In this document: in pieces, positions 47,194-58,494 of the stretch
Layout: each line of letters begins with the position of its first letter
Numbering within the stretch: the stretch's first letter is position 1
Assembly: GCF_943734655.1 (NCBI RefSeq)
Contig: NC_071353.1
Span: forward strand, 144,194,043 to 144,258,042
DNA length: 64,000 nt
From: Sabethes cyaneus
Lineage: Eukaryota; Arthropoda; Insecta; Diptera; Culicidae
Direction of reading: 5' to 3'
Translations under genes and position numbers: made by a program
Notes under the pieces: generated by a model
Told to the model about the DNA's origin: nothing
Database searches by the model: none
The model's input: only the letters and a program-made list of their open reading frames with translations

Positions 47194-48114
47194 CCCGAGC
47201 AGGAGCGAAGTGCAAAATAATATAAAAACAATATCAAACTGTGTTATAATGCTATATTTTGTTATTGAATAGGTATGGAGATACATTGATAACACATTTT
47301 GTTATTGAGTAGATATTTTAAACAGTGGTTGTAAGATTTTTTGATGAAACAGGAACCGATCTGCATAGTAGGATAGTGTCCCCCCGAGCAAGGATTGACA
47401 ACAAAAGTATATCAAAATTATTACATATTCTGCTGTTGATATCAACTAGAAAACATGTTTTGTTACCAACTCAAAATGGCACTTATGATGTATCAGACTT
47501 TGCTATCATTTTGCTTTCATTTTTATTGAAAGAAAATGTGTTGGCAGATTCTATATATGATGTAAATAAACCTTCAATATTTAAATTAATCTATTTTCAC
47601 TTAAACTTTTTTCTAGTCAAATGGTTGGTTCAAATTATATGATGATAGCAAAATGATGATGATATGATAGTAAAATGATAGCTAATTCTGCTTTCCTATT
47701 AATATTGAGTGACCGCAAGATTAGTATTCCGTTTGATATTTTTGAAAGCAAAAGTAGTATTCAATTTAATTTCACGGCGTGGAATTTTTGCAATCAATTT
47801 TGATATTTTAACCGCTAAGTCGACCAAAATGAAATCACACCGAGTATTCAAAATCCGTTACATCAAGATATCAAATTTTGTTTTCAATTTGCTCTAAACC
47901 CCTGCTCGGGCCGTAACGCTGGAATGTGTCATAGAGTCATGTTATCGCTTTGTTATTCAAATAACACAAGTAGTTATTCTTTTAGCCTTTAAGGAGCAAA
48001 ATTTTGATATTATTTTTTGTTATTTTACCAACTATGTCAGCCAAAACAAGACCAAATTTTGATACGAGTTATTCGATTTCCATAACACATTTTGATATCA
48101 TTTTGCTCTTCGGG
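47194..48114. mobile_element. CCCGAGCAGG-type MITE, outer copy
   Basis: Ends CCCGAGCAGGAGCGAAGTGC and GCTCTTCGGG, flanked by TA (47192-47193 and 48115-48116). The interior near both ends repeats CAAAAT(A/G)ATAT words. A second element of the same family is inserted inside. Confidence 0.7.
47383..47910. mobile_element. CCCGAGCAGG-type MITE, inner copy
   Basis: 528 bp, CCCGAGCAAGG to CCTGCTCGGG, flanked by CC on both sides. Both ends carry the ATATCAAAAT-type subterminal sequence. It lies wholly within the outer element and is therefore younger. Confidence 0.7.
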
Positions 48115-48116
48115 TA

Positions 48117-48575
48117 GTTCCAGTTTTGCCTCCAATTTTAATTCGTGTCCAATTGAATGATTCACTTTGAGTCCCAAGTTCGAGTTCTATTTAATTCCGA
48201 TTTTCCCTATAATTTCATGCACAATTACAGAATTTCAAGTACAGTTTCAAGTCCAATTCAGGTCTAATTTTAAATCAATTTTAGTGTCCCATTTAAAATC
48301 CAAATTCAAATTTAATCCCGATTTGAAATCCAATTCTAGGTCTGATTTCAAGTGATTTCAAGCGCGATTTTAAACTCAATTTCAAGTGTAATTTCAGGTC
48401 CAATTTTAAGTCCAATTTAATGTCCCACTTTAAAACCTAACTCAAATCCAATTTGATTCCAGTTTCAACACCGATTTGAAATCCAATTTAATTCTTGTCC
48501 AATTGAGTGTCCCACTTTAAGCCTCGCTTCAAGTCCAATTTTGAATCCAATTTAATTCCGATTTCCCCTCCGTTC
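48117..48575. repeat. Degenerate AAGTCCAATTTC word repeat
   Basis: About 460 bp of the same family as at 46511. It leads directly into the mariner-type transposase relic. Confidence 0.75.
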
Positions 48576-48639
48576 TCAAGGGCAATTGCAGACAAGCAAT
48601 CTGCAGCTGTGGAGTGGCGCTTCCGTAACATCAGGAACC

Positions 48640-48776
48640 ATGAACCAGGATGTTCATCAAAACGAGTGCTTTTTCTGGTCCAATGTGGCAAACTATCACT
48701 ATTCAAATTCGACTGAATAATGGTACAACTGTGATGGCATCACTGTGATTCCCAAGAATCCAGTCTATACCCTTGA
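48640..48776 (+). pseudogene. mariner-type transposase relic, catalytic part, interrupted
   Basis: Reads FFWSNVANYHYSNSTE, a stop, then WYNCDGITVIPKNP, recognisable as the second catalytic Asp region and the following block of IS630/Tc1/mariner transposases (family form FWPDLASxHY...). The Asp position is changed to Asn and a stop interrupts. The next conserved block is displaced about 2.9 kb to 51687. Confidence 0.65.
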
Positions 48777-48884
48777 GCTATAGTCATACTGAGTACTGAC
48801 AACCACTCGAATTACTGGTGATATGTCAGACAGTGCATGTAGATTAAGGATGGAGCATACCACAGTAGATCTAAACACTGGTCG

Positions 48885-50168
48885 CAGTGGTCCAGAAACG
48901 AAAACTGAGTGGAAATTTACTTTTGCGGCTAAGCGATTCATAATAGCTCCCTGCAATGTTCAGCAAAGTTGTTCAACTCTAAAAGGCAATTAATGTGGAA
49001 TCAACGACTAAGTTTCAGTTTGGCTTGTAAACACATGATACACAATAATTTTTTATTCGATAAAGTTGTAGCTAAAGATTATATAAGTAACTTTACCAAA
49101 GACATAGTAGGTGTATTTTTTATAGTTTCTATCTCACAGGGCGTTTTACATAAATCACTTTTTCGGTAATTACTTCAAATTTGATGGTTTTATTGCATCA
49201 TAATGTTTTACAAAGCTGTTTCTCTTATCAAAAGACATATTTTTGTAGAACATTGTATGTTGAAAACTCATACGTATGACGAGTTCTAACGTTTTTCCTG
49301 TGTTTTTTAGTCTTTTTCAGAATAGAATATCTCAAAAAGGGGCAAACGGAAAAATCAAACTTGCCCGTTTCTGAAAGCTTGAAATTTTATTTCAAATTTA
49401 TGTGAAAATAAAAGCTGGTTTTTTCTCTAACTCGAACTCTAACTCTAACTAATTTCAGTTTAATTATTCCATGTTTGGCCATCTTCCACTATGCAGCATT
49501 TTCTAATATCTTCTTGAAGACGATTAAAAGAGTTAAAAAAGAGTTAGAGCATACTCTCTCATAAGATCTACACGGAAAAAGCAAAGCAAACTGTTTTATT
49601 GGTACGGTCTAATGACAGCAAACGATAAAGAATTTTCTTAGCTACATTTTACTCTTATCAGATTACATAAATGCTACAGACAGCCAGAATTATGAGATGA
49701 TTTTGAAAGATTAATAGCTATAAACCGTATGGAGTAGGAAACTTTGAACGCGTTTTTATCGACATCAGAGTTTTGTCACTTGGTTCGGTCTGACTTAACA
49801 CCAACCAAATAGTCTTCGAATTTCGGATATAACATCAGTTTTCTATCTACACCAGCTGTTTTGGATAAATATCAATCTTTCAATTTTCATTACTTTTCAT
49901 TACTGCGCCCTGTGAGATAGAAACTATAAAAAATACGCCTACTATGTCTTTTGCAAAGTTTAGCTACAACTTTGTCGAAGAAATTTTTCTTCTTTCTCAT
50001 TTCAATAAAAAGTTATAGTGTATTATGTGTTTACAAGCCAAACTGGAACTTAGTTGTTGATTTCACATTAATTACCTTTTAGAGTTGAACAACTTTGCTG
50101 AACATTGTAGGGAGCTATTTTGAACCACAAAAAACTTTCCACTTAATTTTCGCTGCTGGACCACTGTG
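48885..50168. mobile_element. CAGTGGTCC-type foldback element, 1.28 kb
   Basis: Left CAGTGGTCCAG and right CTGGACCACTG termini with arms of about 270 bp, for example TAGAGTTGAACAACTTTGCT mirrored near both ends. After removing the adjacent Transib-like element, a 9-bp direct repeat CACTGGTCG flanks it (48876-48884; 51649-51657). Family member of 44255-45300. Confidence 0.7.
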
Positions 50169-50173
50169 CACTG

Positions 50174-51648
50174 CACTATGGGCCAGAAATTAAAATTTCG
50201 GGGCAAATATATTTGCGGTTAAACGGCATGTCTCAGCTCAATGTGGTCTTCGGAAACTTTTTGAATAAAAAAATTATGCATCTTTTGAAGGGGTCGTCCA
50301 ATACTTAAGTGTTACTTTAACAACAATTTAAGTAATAACTTTTTGAGTAAACTTTTTTTTTCACCTTTTTGGTTTCAAAATGTTAAAGATAAACCAATTT
50401 CAAGTATTTTTTCTGAAGATATCAAACTTCTACCTTTTACCCATTTTCAATAATAGACCTTTCTTTATAAACGACCCCTCAAATCACATTTCTTCTTGTA
50501 ACATGTTTATTTCAACAGACAGCTCAATGTGATGTTCTAGACAACATTTTGCACATAGAAGAGGAATATTTTTGCTGAAGACTGTTTTGCTTTTTCAATA
50601 AGATAAAACTGTTTTTGGGTTAAAAACACGTCTGATGAAAAATCTGTATTTTTTCAAGGGTGGTGTCTTCGGAGAAGTAAAATAATAAAATATAGCGCAT
50701 CTTCCTGCACTACTAGAGTGACCATGAATTCACCTATTAGGGTGATACAAACTTTTGTTTTCTTGAATAATTTTTAAAAAAAGTTTTTTTCTCCAAAAGT
50801 TGCAGAACATACTAAAATAAGCAACTTTGCTGAATAAAGTAACTATCTCTCTTTTACCGGTTGCGAAATATAATGATGTGTTAATAAAGAGCACTTAAAA
50901 ATCAATTACACTCAATAACTTCGCACACGATTATTTTATTGCTTTCAAATGTTCTACAAAGTTATTCAGTATGTTGAAATAATTTTTTTTTGTGAAGACT
51001 GTTTGACGCTAGGACGCATATTTATTAAGTTATAAAATGTATGGAAAAAAATCCACACTATTCCCAGGTATTGCCAGTCATGATATTCCCAGCTATTCTC
51101 TGAAATACACATTTGGGTAGATAGCTTTAATAATTCCCTACAAATTGGTATGCAAACTAATTGCAGATACTTGCAGATAGCTAAGATATTCGGATTTTTC
51201 ATCAGACGGTTTTTAACCTAAAATCAGTTATATCTTATTAATTAATACATATAAAGCAAAACAGTCTTCAGCAAAAATATTTCTCTTTTATGTGCAAAAT
51301 ATTTTCTAGAACATTACATTAAGCTGTCTGTTGAAATAAACATGCTATAAGAAGAAATGTGATTTGAGGTCGTTTATAAACAAAGGTCTATTGCTGAAAA
51401 TGGGTAAAAGGTAGAAGTTTCATATCTTCAGAAAAATTACTTGAAATTGGTTTATCTTCAATATTTTGAAACTAAAAAAGTAAAAAAAAAGTTTACTCAA
51501 AAAGTTATTACTTAAATTGTTGTTAAAGTAACGCTTAAATATTGGACGATTTTTTATTCAAAAAGTTACCGAAGACCACATTGAACTGAGACATGCCGTT
51601 TAACCGCAAATATTTTTGTCCCGAAATTTTATTTTCTGGCCCATAGTG
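50174..51648. mobile_element. Transib-like non-autonomous foldback element, copy 2
   Basis: 1,475 bp, CACTATGGGCC ends, 5-bp target duplication CACTG (50169-50173 and 51649-51653), inverted arms of about 470 bp. The unique middle is in reverse order compared with copy 1, so this copy lies in the opposite orientation. It inserted at the very edge of the CAGTGGTCC foldback. Confidence 0.72.
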
Positions 51649-51686
51649 CACTGGTCGCAGTGGTCTCGTCTCCTATAGACAAAAAA

Positions 51687-51835
51687 CTATACCCCTGAGC
51701 TAAGTCTGATTGAGCTATACTGGTCGATTGTAAATTGCCAAACTGAAGCAGAAAAATGGAACCCTGCAAGCGACGAGAAGGCGCTCAAGCGAAAATTGAA
51801 GTGGCTGCTAAATAAGTTGCTAAATGATTAGGGTA
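51687..51835 (+). pseudogene. mariner-type transposase relic, C-terminal part
   Basis: Reads YTPELSLIELYWSIVNCQT and DEKALKRKLKWLLNKL. The first matches the third catalytic Asp/Glu block (family form CPELRPIExYW) and the second the C-terminal helix. It is the continuation of 48640-48776, separated by the nested insertions. Confidence 0.65.
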
Positions 51836-52980
51836 AAGAATGTTGGGTAGCACGCGGGGAAAAGTGAACTTCTGCAGCGGTATATCAGCGAAAAATTCAG
51901 CGCTCTGAAACCGTGTTTTCAGCGGAAAATTAATCTCTTCCCGGTACTCTTTGCAGAGTTAATCCACCTGGTAACAGTGAATGTTACTTCAATTGAAAAA
52001 TAAGTTGAAAAATGATGACTCAAGAATACTTCCCTGGATCACCTGGAGATAGGTTGGCCAAATTATAGGATTAAGAGATTACGAATTCCACGCAGCCAGA
52101 AACGGTTGTCATGGTGAGATGGTTGTCACAGTTTGAGTCAGTTGTTTTTTGTCAACAGAATTGCATGGTCAACACGATCAGACGCTGCCTTGAAAGAGGT
52201 CTGAATCGAGTCTAGTTTCAGCGCATGTTATACCAAGATAATCATTTCTGGTTGCAATAAGTTCGTCGTGGCGACCCTTCCAGAAAGGAGAGCGAAGTTG
52301 TACCTCAAACGATTTAATAACACGCAATACACCATTAAAATCAATATTTCGAGCGATTTATTGGAGACTACGCTACGATATTCTATAAAGTTGCAATGTT
52401 TATCGCCAAATGACAGGGCGAATTACTATTATTTCCATAGCACCAAGAACCCCAAAAAAACTTTGAAATTATTAGAAAAAACAATCTTATCGTGTTTTGT
52501 AAAATAGTTCGAGTAGTAATTTGTTAAAAGAAATAATAGATACTACTGACATGTTGAACATACGAAAGTGGTGGGTTTCAAATATTTGTAAGTTTCCTAT
52601 TTCAAATAAATGTCTTTGCATGTCTTTGCACAGTCGAGGTTTTCCATTTCCATAGATATTGATAATTATTGGCTCATAAAATGCATGCATTTTACATTAC
52701 TGTGAAAGTACTGTGATTGTTTTATGATTTCCTGAATTAATTTTTACTGAAATAAATTGGAAATCTGGACCATTTGCACATTTCAAGTTTTGTTTAACTT
52801 AACAAAAAATTTGACAATCACACTACTCAGTAAAAAACAGTTTCAATTTCAATACTGGTCCAATTGTACGATCCTCAAAATCACAATCCACCTTTCACGA
52901 ATCGATTAACACTGGGAATAGTCCATTCGAATCCACTTAAGCATGATTTAGAACCCTTTTTCACCAGCACAATTACGTAC

Positions 52981-53218
52981 CGTCCTTCCATCGTGGCACC
53001 GAGACGAACAGTTTGTTCTGCCACCGTTCGATTCCGACCGGAAGTCCATTGGTGGGGACATAGTCCCCACTGGCCAGCGCCTGCTGCTTCAGCTGCTCAT
53101 TCGGGAACACAAAATCCAGCTGCTTCCAACTGTATCGTTCCTGCAGTTTGGTGGTACCGTTGACAACGTACGCACTAAGCCCGAGTACGGCGAAACACAC
53201 CGCAGCAATTTTCCACAT
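52981..53218 (-). CDS. yellow: yellow, exon 1 (signal peptide and mature N-terminus)
   Basis: The ATG at 53218-53216 starts MWKIAAVCFAVLGLSAYVVN, a classic secretory signal peptide of about 21 residues. The mature N-terminus follows: KLQERYSWKQLDFVFPNEQL and ALASGDYVPTNGLPVGIERW, then VPRWKDG. These are almost the same as Drosophila yellow. A GTG five codons upstream in the same frame is not needed. The exon ends GACG|GTACGT, phase 1, fitting exon 2. Exon 1 contributes 79 residues plus one base. Confidence 0.97.
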
Positions 53219-53443
53219 GTTCACAGTTTGCACTCAATTTATTCCGTTTGTTTTTTTGTTTGTCACAAAATAATTTTGTTTTTCGATTTTTCTTCTTCAG
53301 CAAAAATAGAACTGCACTGTCAGTATACCATACACACCGTCCAGAACCGAAATGTCGGTTAACAACGAGCCCGCCGTCAGCGAACACTACCGGGGAACAG
53401 CGAGCGAGACACGTCCTAAACCGAGGCACTAAGTATCGCGACT
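53219..53443 (-). other. yellow: 5' UTR of yellow
   Basis: From the predicted start site at A53443 (within TCAGT) to the ATG is 225 nt. No upstream intron signal is needed. Confidence 0.5.
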
Positions 53444-53478
53444 GACGTGCAGAAGACCACCGCGCGCCGGTTATATAA
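53441..53478 (-). promoter_or_regulatory. yellow core promoter: TATA box and arthropod initiator
   Basis: On the - strand TATATAA lies at 53477-53471 and TCAGT (53445-53441) lies 34 bases from the first T of the TATA box to the A of the initiator. TCAGT is the arthropod Inr. The spacing and the exon 1 position support a focused TATA-type promoter. Confidence 0.65.
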
Positions 53479-53480
53479 AC

Positions 53481-55320
53481 AACAACGCCTCGCGCCACGA
53501 TCAACCTCGCGCCACGAACGGACGAACGGACGGAATGCGTTGAAGGTGCTTATAGGCAGAAGGCAGGTATTATTGGCGGGCCACTCTGAGTGCGGGCTAG
53601 CTGTGTGTTATCATCTTCTCTGTCTCTCCGTACCGGACAGCGCACTGATTAGCAGCGGACAGGATCAGAACGAAGCACTAATGAGTGAGGAGAACCGTTC
53701 GCCGGTCCACTACCTATACCTTCAGTTAGAAATAATTAGGTGATTGCTTGAAAAGGACGAAGGATTCTGGCGGGCAACTAAGCGGTAGCCTGGTTCGAGG
53801 TTCAGATTCAGAACGAGGTAGGTCCTTGGCACTCCGTTGGAGTGGAAAACATCTCTACTTTTTGATCTGTTCTGCTCACAGTCGCTACCTATTGTAAATA
53901 ACTTGAATGTGTTCGTAAATTTTGATTTTCATTTCTACCGACTAGACCGGTGTGGCTTTACTGGTCAGTAAATTCGTTTGTAAATCAACATTTTATTCTT
54001 GAAGTTGTCATAAACATTTATTAGCCCTTTATTTATATGTTTCGTATTACTTGAACTCTCTCAAAATGGTCCTTGAAAGTACATTTTTAGTTTCTAATTA
54101 ACGCACGAAATTTATTTTAGTAGCCCAATTAAAGGCAACTCAGTTCATCTTGTTAAAGTGGTTGCCGTCCAGTTCAAGGAAATTGTTTATTATTCTAATC
54201 CTGGTGCAAATGCTTAAAATCTTTCCTATTTAAGTGTTTCGTGTTGTTGGTTAGAACTTCCGATTTATCGAACTTAGAGAATACTATTTTCAAACTCATA
54301 CCAAGGTACAATTTGGAATTAGGCCAGAAAAAGCCATACCTTTACTGCTAGGGGTTTTTCCTTTGCTTTTGAACTATCCTGTTTTTTCGGCATTCATCGG
54401 TTTTCAATTTAATGCATTACTCTGGGCAGTAGCATTATATCAGGATTTTGGGTAAATTATTGGGACAACTTGACGGAATTGCATTGTAGGTATTTAAGGC
54501 AAAATTTACCGCCCTCAGATCTGTCTGAGCCGATCGAAAAGGTGCTAACGTAACAATTCCTCCGGTCCAAAAAAAAATCCTTCAGGGTCATGAAGTTTCT
54601 GTCACTTCATCTCTCTCTATGGTAATTGAAAGGAAAGGTATTCGTAGCCAAACAGCCGATATTTGTCCTTACTCTGCTAGTCTACGGCGACGACGTGGTG
54701 CACGACATTCTTTCGAGTGAGTGAAAAAGGCAATTTCGAGAGTGCAGAGTGCAATTGGATGAAGGACGAGTTGGGGAAAACTAGTTTTGCTACCACTCAG
54801 CATAAGAATTGCTTTTTATCGACCTGAGATTCAATTCAATTCCAACATGGGCGAAGATGGCAAACATATAGGGTACAATCTTGCGTAATGTTTCAGAGCT
54901 TTTTTTGTTTCATTCGAAAGGATGTTTATTGAAAGGTAGCGACTCACTTTGGGCCGGCTTTTACAGTCGAAGTTAAGTATTACAAATAGCGATTTGAATA
55001 TACTAACATCTTTTCCGGTAATCAAAACATATTATGAGTCATAACCGACTAGGATTACAATTCAGGGATTTTTTTGTAAAATCCATGTGACTGAGATGAG
55101 TTTAAAATACAGATATGTGGCGGTAATTCTCTCAGAATATTTCCATATGGTTAAAACCAAGAAAATCTCGTATTTGGTAAAGTTCGGGTGCAGGTGAACC
55201 ACAAAATTTGAAGAACGATTTACGTTGATTGTAAATCTGACGTAATGGTTGTGGTGAGAAACTTTTTATTCATAGAATACATTGATTTTATTCTAATATC
55301 AGCAAAAGAAACTTTTAAGG
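53481..55320. other. Upstream region of yellow, no gene recognised
   Basis: Starts GC-rich with a short tandem CTCGCGCCACGA duplication (about 53489-53518) and (GGAC)n words, then becomes AT-rich. Short unbiased frames only. This interval probably holds the proximal enhancers of yellow, judging by the fly gene. Confidence 0.45.
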
Positions 55321-55329
55321 AACAGAGCA

Positions 55330-55610
55330 AAATGATATCGTCATCATCAGCAGCATAGAGCCGGGGCGGCTCAAGCTGTTTCGAGCAGTCCCCCCTCTGT
55401 TCAACTTAATCTTGGGACACTCGTCAACAATTTCACACGCGTCTCAGAAGTCGCAAATCACTTTCCACCTGGTCGAGCCATCTTGCACGTTGGGCCTCTG
55501 TATTCCTGTTGTCGGCGGGGATATTGAAGAGAACTGTTTTCGTCGCGCTGTCGTCCGGCATCCTTACCACGTGTCCGGTTCATCATAACTGTTGAACCGT
55601 AACCGTTGAA
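55330..55610 (-). pseudogene. RTE-like LINE C-terminal relic
   Basis: The - strand keeps the RMPDD..K TVLFNIPA-like stretch and ARWLDQV-like end. Over about 280 bp it aligns in DNA with the cargo of the hAT MITE at about 8020-8270 (AGAGCCGGGGTGGCTC / AGAGCCGGGGCGGCTC). Both are old copies of one RTE subfamily. Confidence 0.65.
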
Positions 55611-55696
55611 GTACCGAACTTTTTGGAAGAGGGCAGTGCCTCCCCTAGTAATCACACATCATTCTCAGCAGATAATCTAGTTTATCTAGTTGCCTA

Positions 55697-56060
55697 ATGT
55701 TTGGCCGAAGAGGACGCGTCGCGGTCATAATGGACGATTTGACGCAGCTGAACGGCAACGGACTGGCGGGATCCCTCACCAAGTTCCCAACAAGGCGCTT
55801 CTGTGGCTGCCGATCAGCGAGAAGAGAATATACCAAGCAGCTGTTCTTTCCATCAGAGTTTACGGCGAACGGGGAAATATACAGTGCGGGGTATTGCTGC
55901 CTTCATCAAGAAAGATGGATCCGACCAACAGATCACATCATTGCTGATGAAGGCAGCAATATTCCACAGGTTCTTCGCCCTGTATATTTCCCCGTTCGCC
56001 GCAAACTCTGATGGAAAGAACCGCGGCTTGGTATATTCTCTTTTCGCTGACCGGCAGCCA
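55697..56060 (+). pseudogene. Tc1/mariner-type transposase relic with inverted duplication
   Basis: In shifting frames the + strand reads VIMDDLTQLNGNGLAGSLT (first catalytic Asp region, compare AMDDETYLTLDGNDWQG at 7790-7837) and QLFFPSEFTANGEIY. The segment 55804-55918 reappears reverse-complemented at about 55945-56060, so the region folds into a hairpin with about 115-bp arms. The CCCAGCTAGC MITE starts at the very next base. Confidence 0.65.
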
Positions 56061-56436
56061 CCCAGCTAGCACCAACTCGTATGTCAATGTACGAAAACTA
56101 TCGTAAATATCTCCTAACAAGCTCGAAATCGTTACTAAAGCTGGATAAAGTGGGATCAAGTTGATTTTTTGTCGTATATAATAATAATGACTGACATACC
56201 TACGATTTTCAGCACAAAATCGTAGAGTAGTACGGAGCGACTCGCGCTTAATCGGATATTATCGTATATAAATACTTATATAGTCGTAACGCTCAAAATT
56301 ATTCGTAATCACGCATATCGCCTCCAAAATAGTACGAAAATGCCAATTTTGCGCATGAAATACGATTTATTTAGCATGTATATCTGTACGTAATGCTGAT
56401 TTTTACCTTTTTATACATATGAAAATGCTAGCTGGG
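56061..56436 (+). mobile_element. CCCAGCTAGC MITE, copy 3
   Basis: 376 bp, CCCAGCTAGCACC to GCTAGCTGGG, flanked by CA on both sides. Collinear with copies 2 and 4, well over 90 percent similar by eye. Confidence 0.88.
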
Positions 56437-56766
56437 CACAGAAGCACCTTCTTGGGAACTTGGCGAAAGGACAGACATAAAAGGCGATATAAAAGTGGTC
56501 AAAAGATAGTGAAGATACGATGAAAGATGACAAAAATACGACGGAAATAACATTAAACACAGTAAACAGACGACGAAAAAAGAAGGCGACAAAACATGTA
56601 AAATAGACAATAAAAGTCAATATACAGAACGGTGAAAAACGATAAAAAAGTGACGAAATGGCAACAAAAAAGTCAAAAAGACGGCGATGAAAAATGAAGA
56701 AATGACGACGAAAAGCCGCATAAGCACCACCAAACAACACAGACACGAATGCACCTAAAGGTGTAA

Positions 56767-57793
56767 AGTGTCTCTAATTAACAAACAAATGAAAAAAACT
56801 ACCAAACAACACGGCAAGAAGTCGCTGAAAAAAATAACAAAAAATTAGTTGAGGGAGCGTCATTAAAGCAACGCTTATAAAATTGTAAACCGTTCCTCTT
56901 TACCCTAACTTAGTGATCTGCTGATTGAACCAATAGACGACAAAATACAACGTAAAGATGACAAAAAGACCATGAAAAGGTGACAAAAATACGACAAAGA
57001 GATGATAAAACGATGACGAATAAAACGAAGAAAACACATTAAGGAGATGATAAAAAGAAGCGAAGAGACAGCAAACAGACGATAAAAATATGATGGAAAT
57101 AACACCAAAAAAACGATGATCAGACAAAAAGATACCAAACTTGCAATTAAAAACGACGACCACGCTTAGATAGTGTCAAAAAGGCGACAAAACATGTTCA
57201 AAACACAACAAAAAGATGGCGAATAGACGTCTGAAAGCCGACAAAAGCCCGACGAATAGACAAGAAAAAGACCAAAGATAGCAAAAAAAAGTGACGAAAA
57301 CACAACCACAACCAAAAAAGGTGAGATGACGATAAAAGATGATGAAATGATGCGGCACAACGGCGATGAAAACAAGAAAAGACGTCAGAACCGTAACAAA
57401 AAGACAATAAAAACGACGAATAAAGCACCGGAAAAAGCTACAAAAATGCCGAAAATAGACGTTAGTTGGCACAGAGACCATGAAAAGACGACAAAAATAC
57501 GACCGAGAGGCAGAGAGAAAACCACGTAAATGTGATGAAAAACTGATGAAAAGCAACAAAAATGCGGCGGATGTAGTATGAAAATACGATGAAAAGACAA
57601 CGAGATAAAACAAAAAAATAAATGGAAAAGCAATGAAAAATATTGTCTGTGGTTTGGGTAAAGAGGAACGGTATAAAATTTTATATGCGTTGCTTTGATG
57701 ACCCTCCCTCATCTAATATTTTGTTGTTTTTTTCAGCGACTTCTTGCCGTGTTGTTTGGTAGTTTGTTTATTTGTTTGTTAATCAGAGACACT
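56767..57793. mobile_element. Foldback element with A-rich repeat interior
   Basis: Left arm about 56767-56910 and right arm about 57649-57793 are inverted copies of about 145 bp: CGACTTCTTGCCGTGTTGTT at the right mirrors AACAACACGGCAAGAAGTCG at the left. The about 740 bp between them is GACGAAAA-type repeat. It resembles foldback transposons in plan. Confidence 0.7.
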
Positions 57794-58494
57794 GTCTTGA
57801 CAACGAACAGGACGACCAAAAATAATAAAAAAGACGAAAAGACTATGTCAAAAAAATAACAAAATTACGTCAAAATTACGAAGAAAAGACGCCAATACAG
57901 CAACCAAATAACAATGAAAAAACGAAGAAAAAAAAACACTAAATATTCCAAAAGAGCGTCAAAAACAGACGAACAGATGACGACAATTCGGTGAAAGAAT
58001 GTCAAATAACCATGAAAATATGTCAAAAATACGACAAAGATTACAAAAAGACTCCAAATACGAAGAGAAGAAAACAAAGAAATACAAATAGGACGTCTAA
58101 AAGATGCTAAAAGACAAAAACAGGATGACGAAAAGAAGACGAAAGATCGACGAACAAACAGCAAACAGACGACAAAAAAACGGCACAGAGGTAGTGAAAA
58201 AACTACGAAAAGCTGGTTAAAAAACAAAAAAAAAATAGTGACAAATAGCCGAAAACGCCAAACAAGCGACAAAAAAAAACAATAAAAAATTCAATTTAAT
58301 CCACCTAATGGTGAAAGAAACCATTGAAAATAAAAGGATGACAAAATGACGGAAAACAACAACAAACAGACGACAAAGGTTAGGAAATAACATACAAATA
58401 GGATGAAAAGATGCCAAACCCGTGATTAAAAAACGACAGCACCGAAACGCAGCGACAAAAGGACGACAAAGAGACAACAAAAAGACCATAAAAA

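Larger units (their letters stand above)
31737..52980 (-). other. yellow: 21.2-kb intron of yellow
   Basis: Donor GACG|GTACGT at 52981-52975 and acceptor GATTGCAG at 31744-31737 are canonical, and the reading phase (1) matches across the gap. Nearly all identifiable content is mobile or low-complexity DNA; transcription of the gene would pass through all of it. Unique-looking stretches are 31745-33570, 41470-44250 and 51840-52960, which are candidates for cis-regulatory sequence since fly yellow also has an intronic enhancer. No coding exon was found in it. Confidence 0.9.

Noticed and set aside
53231..53233. GTG start five codons upstream of the yellow ATG
   Set aside because: The ATG at 53218 begins a normal signal peptide and aligns with the expected start; non-ATG initiation is unnecessary.
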